A stretch of 64,000 nt of DNA from CAVUPF01 sp963777915 (GTDB lineage: Bacteria; Actinomycetota; Thermoleophilia; Solirubrobacterales; 70-9): contig CAVZSH010000005.1 in NCBI GenBank assembly GCA_963777915.1, forward strand, positions 1,116,001 to 1,180,000. The letters are read 5' to 3'. The position numbers and the translations under genes were made by a program. Position 1 is the stretch's first letter. Each line of letters opens with the position of its first letter. This document shows positions 59,086 through 64,000 of the stretch, one piece after another. The notes beneath the pieces are model-generated. The model searched no databases and was not told the DNA's origin. It worked only from the letters and a program-made list of their open reading frames with translations.

Positions 59086-60570
59086 CTATCTCGATCTCTG
59101 TGTGACGCGAGCGACGGCGCGCAGGACGCCCGGCGCCCGGTGTGCGACCAGCACCGTGGCGCGGTCGGCCATCGTCATGTGCTCTAACGGTGCGGTTAGC
59201 GGCGGGCCGGGTTGCTCGTCGGTCTCCGACACCGCAAACAGTGCCCAGCCGCCCGGCACCCCCTTCAGTTTGTGTTCACCGCGGTCGGCGAAGCGTAGGC
59301 CGGAGCCGGCCACAAGATCTTTGACCGCCCCGGAGACGAGGATCTCCCCCGGAGCGGCCAGGGCGGAAACACGCGCGCCGATATGCACCGCCAAGCCGCC
59401 GAGGTCAGCGCCGATCGCCTCGCACTCGCCGGTATGCACCCCCGCCCGCAACTCTAACCCGAGGCCTCGCGCCGCCGCGAGAATCTCCTTCGTGGCGCGG
59501 ATGGCTCGAGCAGGTCCGGTGAATGTGGCCAGTGCGCCGTCTCCGAGGAACTTGACCACGCGGCCACCTGCGCCAGAGACCTCGCTGTCTATGAGCTGCT
59601 CATGACGCTGCAGGGTTGAGCGCCAATCCGAATCGCCCATCTCGGCTGCGCGCCTTGTGGAGTCGACGATGTCCGTGAAGACGATCGTGGCCAGCACGCG
59701 GTCGGGCTCACCGCCTCCAGCACTGCCTGTCAGAAACCTCTGTGTCTGATCGAGGATGGCTTCTGAGTTCTGGCTGAAGTAGGCGTGGTCGGTACCATCG
59801 AGCTCGACGTAACGCGCGCCGGGAATCATGGCGGCGAGCGAGCGCGAGCCCTGCACTGGGACGAAGTCCTCGCGTCGGTGCAGCAGCAGCGTGGGAGCCG
59901 TGATGCTCGCGGCGACCGGAGCGATGTCGACCTGTCTGATGGTGTCGATGAGCGCTCGCGCCAGGCCCGGCGAGACGGCCGCCCGCTCGAACGTGCCGGC
60001 GGCGCGTCGAGCCAGCGGCGTGTCCTGGCTCGGACAAAACAGCGCGAAGCTCAGGCCTTGCCCCCAGTTCGCCAGCATCTCGTCGAACTGTGCGTATTTC
60101 TCGTCGAGGACAGCGCGACTCAGACCCTGCTGGGCGAGCTCGTCGTCCGTTGGATTCCCTTTGGACAGCGTTCCGTAGAGCACGAGGGCCGCTGTGCGGT
60201 CGGGGTAGGTGGCGGCGAACAGCATGGCGGTCGGTCCTCCCTCCGACTCGCCGAACAGCGCCGCACGCTCGCAGTGCGCCGCATCCATCACGACCCGGAC
60301 ATCGTCCACCCGCTCCTCGAGCGTCGCGACATGGGCGATCGGGTCCGAGAGTCCTGTGCCCGCCTTGTCGAAGAGGATCAGGCGGCTGAAAGATGCCAGT
60401 CTCCGGAAGAAGCGCGTGATCTCCGGGCTGGCCCACTGGAGGTCCAGGTGCGAGATGAACCCGAAGCAGAACACGAGGTCGAGTGGACCCTCGCCGAGCA
60501 CCTGGTAGGCGATGCTCACCCCGTCGGGTCGCGTCGCGTAACGCGTCTCGGGTGGCTGCACGGCTGGCAC
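59086..60570 (-). CDS. Alpha/beta hydrolase fused to class III adenylate/guanylate cyclase
   Basis: A 494-residue two-domain protein. The hydrolase domain (about 10-285) has nucleophile Ser109 in FGESEGG and catalytic His262 in GTDHAYF. The cyclase domain (about 292-470) has FTDIVDST (D300) and FLGDGALATF (D344) as the two metal aspartates, then LRAGVHTGECEAIGADLGGL. This hydrolase-cyclase fusion is common in actinobacteria and their relatives. It would make cyclic nucleotide in response to a small molecule seen by the hydrolase part. Start at 60570 fits the domain N-terminus. Confidence 0.85.
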   Translation of the reverse strand: MPAVQPPETRYATRPDGVSIAYQVLGEGPLDLVFCFGFISHLDLQWASPEITRFFRRLASFSRLILFDKAGTGLSDPIAHVATLEERVDDVRVVMDAAHCERAALFGESEGGPTAMLFAATYPDRTAALVLYGTLSKGNPTDDELAQQGLSRAVLDEKYAQFDEMLANWGQGLSFALFCPSQDTPLARRAAGTFERAAVSPGLARALIDTIRQVDIAPVAASITAPTLLLHRREDFVPVQGSRSLAAMIPGARYVELDGTDHAYFSQNSEAILDQTQRFLTGSAGGGEPDRVLATIVFTDIVDSTRRAAEMGDSDWRSTLQRHEQLIDSEVSGAGGRVVKFLGDGALATFTGPARAIRATKEILAAARGLGLELRAGVHTGECEAIGADLGGLAVHIGARVSALAAPGEILVSGAVKDLVAGSGLRFADRGEHKLKGVPGGWALFAVSETDEQPGPPLTAPLEHMTMADRATVLVAHRAPGVLRAVARVTQRSR

Positions 60571-60818
60571 ACTACCCAGCGCTGCCGCTTCCGCGTAGCG
60601 GGAAGCTGGGACATTTCGATGCGGTCATTCTCGGGGTAGTCGCCGAGCAAGGATCGGGCGGGTCACGGGGATGGAGGCGTAATCGCTCTTGGTCTTCAGC
60701 GAGGCCAACGCTGTCACGTGAAGGAGCGGGCAAGGCGGCGATGGCATTCCTCTGCCGGCCGTGGCGCAGCCAGGCGAAGTGGTGCGGCACCTGAAGATAG
60801 AGGTGCTACACTTGTCCG

Positions 60819-61073
60819 ATGCCAACCACGAAGCCGCGCTACACCGTGACCGACAGCGGCGCGGTCAGCGAGCTGCTCGACGAGGCACAGCGGCGCTGGC
60901 CGCAGGTGCTCGACCGCAAGGAGCTGCTGCTGCGGCTCGCGGCGGCGGGCCGAGACGCGATCGAGCGCGAGGAGGCAGCGCGGCGGGCCGCCGTCGCGGA
61001 GACGGCCGGCGCGCTGAGTGGGGTGTATGAGCCGGACGAGCTGGGGCGGCTGCGCGAAGACTGGCCGGCGTGA
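60819..61073 (+). CDS. VapB-like antitoxin
   Basis: An 84-residue protein, MPTTKPRYTVTDSGAVSELL, DEAQRRWPQVLDRKELLLRL, with a helical acidic rest. A -10-like TACACT at 60807-60812 puts the transcript start near the ATG (leaderless). Its stop overlaps the toxin start by 4 nt (GTGA). Confidence 0.7.
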   Translation: MPTTKPRYTVTDSGAVSELLDEAQRRWPQVLDRKELLLRLAAAGRDAIEREEAARRAAVAETAGALSGVYEPDELGRLREDWPA

Positions 61074-61456
61074 TCGTCCTCGACGCGAGCGTTCTGATCG
61101 GCCATCTGGACGGGCGCGATCCGCACCACGACAGCGCGCGGGCGCTGCTGGAGGCAAGCGGCGCCGAGCCGCTGGGCGCCAGCGCGATCACGCTGGCGGA
61201 GACGCTGGTCGCCCCGGCGCGGGCGGGCCAGCTGAAGAAGGCAGAGGCGGCGCTGGGGCGGCTGAGCGTGAGCGAACTAGAGCTGGGCGAGGGCGCGCCG
61301 GGCCGGCTGGCGCAGCTGCGCGCCGACACGGGTCTGAAGCTGCCCGACTGCTGCGTGCTGGTGGCGGCGCAGCAGCACGCCGGTCTCCTCGCCAGCTTCG
61401 ACGACGGCCTGCGCAAGGCGGCGCGCAAGCTGGGACTCACGGTCAGCGACGAGTAG
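61070..61456 (+). CDS. vapC: VapC-type PIN-domain toxin
   Basis: A 128-residue PIN protein: MIVLDASVLIGHLDGRDPHH (D5), ASAITLAETLVAPAR (the Glu), KLPDCCVLVAAQQHAG and LASFDDGL (the later Asp residues). RNA cleavage toxin, coupled to the antitoxin upstream. It is not closely related to the VapC at 40998. Confidence 0.8.
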   Translation: MIVLDASVLIGHLDGRDPHHDSARALLEASGAEPLGASAITLAETLVAPARAGQLKKAEAALGRLSVSELELGEGAPGRLAQLRADTGLKLPDCCVLVAAQQHAGLLASFDDGLRKAARKLGLTVSDE

Positions 61457-61507
61457 GCGATCGAGAAGCCGATCGCGGCCAGCCAACGGTTCCGCCGGGT
61501 CGCATGC

Positions 61508-61519
61508 GAACATCTGTTC
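61508..61519. promoter_or_regulatory. LexA/SOS box 3
   Basis: GAACATCTGTTC, a perfect GAAC-N4-GTTC dyad 16 nt upstream of the DUF1508 gene. Its four spacer bases differ from those of boxes 1 and 2. Confidence 0.75.
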
Positions 61520-61535
61520 CCATAGTAGATCGGAG

Positions 61536-61868
61536 ATGCAGGTGAATCGTTTTGAGGCTTTCGAAGACATCCAGGGCAAGTGGCGCTGGCGGATGGTCGC
61601 GGCTAACCACAAGGTGATTGCCAGCTCGGGCGAGTCATTCGACTCGCACGCCAACGCCTTGCGCGCGGCCGAAGGAGTGCGGGTCGGCTCGGGTCACAGC
61701 TACGTATCCCCCACCGCCGGCCTGGGCGCGCGCGGGGCGCTGCGGCTGAAAGCGCTGCTGGCCGGCGAAATCACCGCAGGTCCGCCACAACCAAGACGGC
61801 TGGTGCGCCGCACCAGGGCAGCCAGCCGGCCCACGACCTCAAGGTTGAAGCTCGCGGTCCGGCGCTAG
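61536..61868 (+). CDS. DUF1508 (YegP-like) protein
   Basis: A 110-residue protein: FEAFEDIQGKWRWRMVAANH, KVIASSGESFDSHANALRAA is the DUF1508 unit. The last 50 residues are basic and not typical. Members are small and of unknown function. A perfect LexA box sits just before the start, so the gene is likely induced by DNA damage. GGAGATGCAG overlaps the start. Confidence 0.75.
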   Translation: MQVNRFEAFEDIQGKWRWRMVAANHKVIASSGESFDSHANALRAAEGVRVGSGHSYVSPTAGLGARGALRLKALLAGEITAGPPQPRRLVRRTRAASRPTTSRLKLAVRR

Positions 61869-62051
61869 TCGCAAGCGATGGAGGCGGCAGATGAGCGCTG
61901 AGCCGGGTGTTCAGCGAGACGTCGTTGGTAGGGAGGAAGCCGCCTCCGCAACGTGAAGGATGACGGTGCTGCCGGCGCCGATGCTGGCCTGGTGCCGGCC
62001 CTGCGGTCAGGCTGCAGGTCTCTCCCCCCAGTCACTATCGTGCTGCGCACG

Positions 62052-62669
62052 ATGCGCCTCTTTCACCGAGAGCACGCGGGGCGGCCGATCCGCGTCGCCT
62101 GGATACTCGAGGAGCTCGGCGAGCCCTATGAGATCGTGATGATCACGCGAGAGGAGGGCGAGGGCGAGGAGTACCGCGCACGCCATCCCCTGGGTCGCGT
62201 GCCCGTGCTCGAAGACGAGGATGGGTTCATCTTCGAATCGGCGGCGATCTGCCTGCATCTCGCCGATCTGCATCCCAACGCAGACCTGGCGCCGCCACCC
62301 GGGACCCACGAGCGGGCGCTGCTTTACCAGTGGACGATCTTCGCGCCAGCCGAGCTTGAGCCACCGCTGGTCGAAGCCGCCGTGCAAGCCCAGCGCGACC
62401 CCGATCGGGCCGCCGCCGCGCGACGGCGCTTTGATGAGGCTGCGGGTGCAGTGTCCAACGCCCTTGATGGCGGCGACTACCTCGTCGGCGAGCGCTTCAC
62501 GGTGGCTGACGTGCTGGTCGGGGGCACGCTGGCCTTTACGGAGCGCATCGGCTTCGCAGATGAGCTGCCTGCGAACCTGAGGGAATACCTGGCGCGGCTC
62601 GCCCAGCGGCCCGCCCGCCGGCGGGCCCTTGAGCGCACGACATCGGACTCAGGCGCGGAATCGGCCTAA
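62052..62669 (+). CDS. Glutathione S-transferase-like protein
   Basis: About 205 residues with the thioredoxin-like N-terminal domain MRLFHREHAGRPIRVAWILE, HPLGRVPVLEDEDGFIFESA (cis-Pro and the E-S-A glutathione contact) and a helical C-terminal domain (DYLVGERFTVADVLVGGTLA). Start is ATG 62052; the GTG 12 nt earlier is possible. Actinobacteria rarely use glutathione, so the thiol substrate may differ. Confidence 0.8.
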   Translation: MRLFHREHAGRPIRVAWILEELGEPYEIVMITREEGEGEEYRARHPLGRVPVLEDEDGFIFESAAICLHLADLHPNADLAPPPGTHERALLYQWTIFAPAELEPPLVEAAVQAQRDPDRAAAARRRFDEAAGAVSNALDGGDYLVGERFTVADVLVGGTLAFTERIGFADELPANLREYLARLAQRPARRRALERTTSDSGAESA

Positions 62670-62718
62670 CGCTCTCTCGGCGGAGAGGTATTTGCCAGAT
62701 GGTGCCAGAAGACTGCGG

Positions 62719-62907
62719 TCAGTGGGGACGGAGGGAAGCGAGCAGGAGGAATGCGGTGAAGTAGCCGGCGATGAGGAGCAACGGCGTCAGCGAGGCGCCC
62801 TGAGAGACGATGGAGGCAAGGGCTGCCAGGGCGAGTAAGGCAACGATGAGGAGGAAGGTGGTTGGATCGCGCAAGCGGTGCCGCAGGTGGGGCTGGTCGA
62901 CGTGCAT
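62719..62907 (-). CDS. Small membrane protein
   Basis: A 62-residue protein, MHVDQPHLRHRLRDPTTFLL, with two transmembrane stretches (TFLLIVALLALAALASIVSQ and LTPLLLIAGYFTAFLLLASL). Its start overlaps, on the other strand, the transglutaminase-like remnant. No family recognised. Confidence 0.5.
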   Translation of the reverse strand: MHVDQPHLRHRLRDPTTFLLIVALLALAALASIVSQGASLTPLLLIAGYFTAFLLLASLRPH

Positions 62908-63183
62908 CGCTACCTGACCGCGCTCATCGGCGGGGAGCGGATCGTGATCGACGCGACGTTTCCCGGCGCCCCCTGGGATGGGCGCTCCTCCATGCCGCTC
63001 GCCTGCGGGCCAGGGCGGGACTACCCGGCAGGCGCCGACCCCGACACCGAGAAGCGGGCGCTGGAGGCCGAGCATTGCGATCCGGCGGTGCGGGAGCCGT
63101 TCATCGTGGCGCTCGCCGCCTGTGAGGAGCAACCAGTAGACATTGATCGGGGAAGCGTGAGCTGCCCCGGCCGATCGAAGTAG
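62839..63183 (+). pseudogene. C-terminal fragment, transglutaminase-like family
   Basis: Open from a stop at 62836-62838, the frame has VGLVDVHRYLTALIGGERIV, IDATFPGAPWDGRSSMPLAC and EAEHCDPAVREPFIVAL. This is the end of a protein of the transglutaminase-like fold (the H and D of the D-V-H and I-D-A-T-F parts). The N-terminal catalytic Cys region is missing and no start is evident. Likely a remnant. Confidence 0.45.
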
Positions 63184-63194
63184 CCTCCCGTCTC

Positions 63195-63788
63195 GTGAAG
63201 GAGTACTACGACACGCGGGCGACGGAGTACGACGAGTGGTACCTCGGGCTGGGCCGCTTCGACGGATTGGAGCGCCCCCACTGGGACGATGAGCTTCAAG
63301 AGCTTGAGCGCGTCATCGCCTCCCTCCCAGAAGCCCGAACGCTCGATGTCGCCTGCGGCACCGGCTTTCTGACGCGCCACCTTCGCGGCGAGGTGACCGG
63401 CCTTGACCAGAGCGAGCGGATGCTCGCGATTGCCCGTGAGCGGATGCCGGCGGCGAACTTCATCTGTGGCGACGCGCTTGATCTGCCCTTCGCGGACGGC
63501 TCTTTCGATCGCGTCTTCACCGGACACTTCTACGGTCACCTTGAGGAGCCCCAGCGTGAGCGGTTCCTGGCCGAGGCACACCGGGTCGCACCGCAGCTGA
63601 TCGTCGTTGACTCTGCGCAGCGGCCCGACCGCCAGCCTGTCGAGCGAGAACAGCAGCGGACGCTCAACAGCGGGCAGCAGTTCAGCGTCTTCAAGCGCTA
63701 TTTCAGCGCAGCGCAGCTCGTCGAGGAGCTGGACAGCGGCTCGGTTCTCTACGAGGGCCGTTGGTTCGTAGTGGTCGAATCGCCGTGA
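63195..63788 (+). CDS. Class I SAM-dependent methyltransferase
   Basis: 197 residues from a GTG. SAM motif I is LDVACGTGFL (residues 50-59), followed by GLDQSERMLAIARERM, FICGDALDLPFADGSFDRVF and HFYGHLEEPQRERFL. Small-molecule methyltransferase; substrate unknown. It faces the partial methyltransferase gene at the window end (convergent). Confidence 0.8.
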   Translation: MKEYYDTRATEYDEWYLGLGRFDGLERPHWDDELQELERVIASLPEARTLDVACGTGFLTRHLRGEVTGLDQSERMLAIARERMPAANFICGDALDLPFADGSFDRVFTGHFYGHLEEPQRERFLAEAHRVAPQLIVVDSAQRPDRQPVEREQQRTLNSGQQFSVFKRYFSAAQLVEELDSGSVLYEGRWFVVVESP

Positions 63789-63804
63789 GCCGTTCCGGCG
63801 ACGG

Positions 63805-64000
63805 TCAGCTGACTGGCTCCGTTCCGGTGGTAACGGCGTCGAAGAAGAGGTAGAGGCCGGAGCGCGCCTTGCTGGACAACGCGAACCCGGCGCTCCGCAG
63901 CCATTCGATGACCTCCTCCTCTGTGCCAACGCTGCCGAAGGCGCCTACGTTCGGCCTGACCATCAGGCGCTGGCGGATGCTGTCCCCGCGAACGAAGCTG
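63805..64000 (-). CDS. Methyltransferase-like protein, C-terminal part only
   Basis: The visible C-terminal 64 residues read SFVRGDSIRQRLMVRPNVG, EEEVIEWLRSAGFALSSKA, GLYLFFDAVTTGTEPVS. This is the tail of a class I methyltransferase of the kind with an RPNVG-type motif. The gene enters from beyond the window. Confidence 0.6.
   Translation of the reverse strand, partial: SFVRGDSIRQRLMVRPNVGAFGSVGTEEEVIEWLRSAGFALSSKARSGLYLFFDAVTTGTEPVS

Noticed and set aside
1..64000. CRISPR array or tRNA/rRNA genes
   Set aside because: No regularly spaced repeats of 25-40 bp and no cloverleaf or rRNA-like stretches were seen.

Overview
The window is GC-rich DNA that looks actinobacterial. The most likely source is Thermoleophilia (a Solirubrobacter or Conexibacter type relative). 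Three things suggest this: the SOS boxes have the actinobacterial form GAAC-N4-GTTC, there is an imuB/dnaE2 cassette, and there are many exported proteins of a kind I associate with that class (a short N-terminal membrane segment followed by lineage-specific repeats). The assignment is inference from gene content, not from a marker gene. I see no rRNA, tRNA or CRISPR array.

Layout. 1-10.7 kb is a plasmid or integrative-element module read leftward: three SSB-like proteins, a VirD4/TraG-type coupling ATPase, a replication-relaxation protein, an ECF-like sigma factor and several small unknowns. Many of these genes are preceded by long nested inverted repeats. No relaxase or integrase is visible. 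Small two-gene units sit inside it (nucleotidyltransferase pair at 6.4-7.1 kb, DUF4160/DUF2442 trio at 8.0-8.8 kb). 10.9-15.8 kb is an SOS-controlled mutagenesis operon (imuB, a small gene, dnaE2) with two perfect LexA boxes. 15.8-20.9 kb holds a frameshifted collagen-like gene, an intact IS21-family element with 5-bp target duplications, a TetR gene, a methyltransferase remnant and a DUF3892 gene.

21.0-40.1 kb is a leftward cell-surface locus. Its core is four very large exported genes in the order A-B-A'-B', each overlapping the next by 4 nt, so an A-B pair has apparently been duplicated. All four proteins end in strongly basic Lys/Arg/His tails. In front of B and A' lies a conserved structured element that is kept at the nucleotide level while its reading frame shifts. 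It is the best candidate here for an undescribed cis-acting RNA.

40.8-50.9 kb carries a VapBC-type pair, three tandem TetR genes (one with its ligand domain deleted), a frameshifted DUF429 gene, an exported Ig-like protein, a Rep-like protein and two more small exported proteins. A 32-bp promoter-like motif occurs three times in the window: upstream of the Rep remnant, the DUF429 gene and the exported gene. 51.3-53.4 kb is a class IIC-like group II intron inserted in a terminator hairpin. 53.7-59.1 kb has a lipoprotein, broken gene pieces, a restriction-type nuclease domain protein, an HNH nuclease, a Fic protein and a NERD pseudogene. 59.1-64 kb has a hydrolase-cyclase fusion, a second VapBC pair, an SOS-boxed DUF1508 gene, a GST and two methyltransferases (one cut by the window end).
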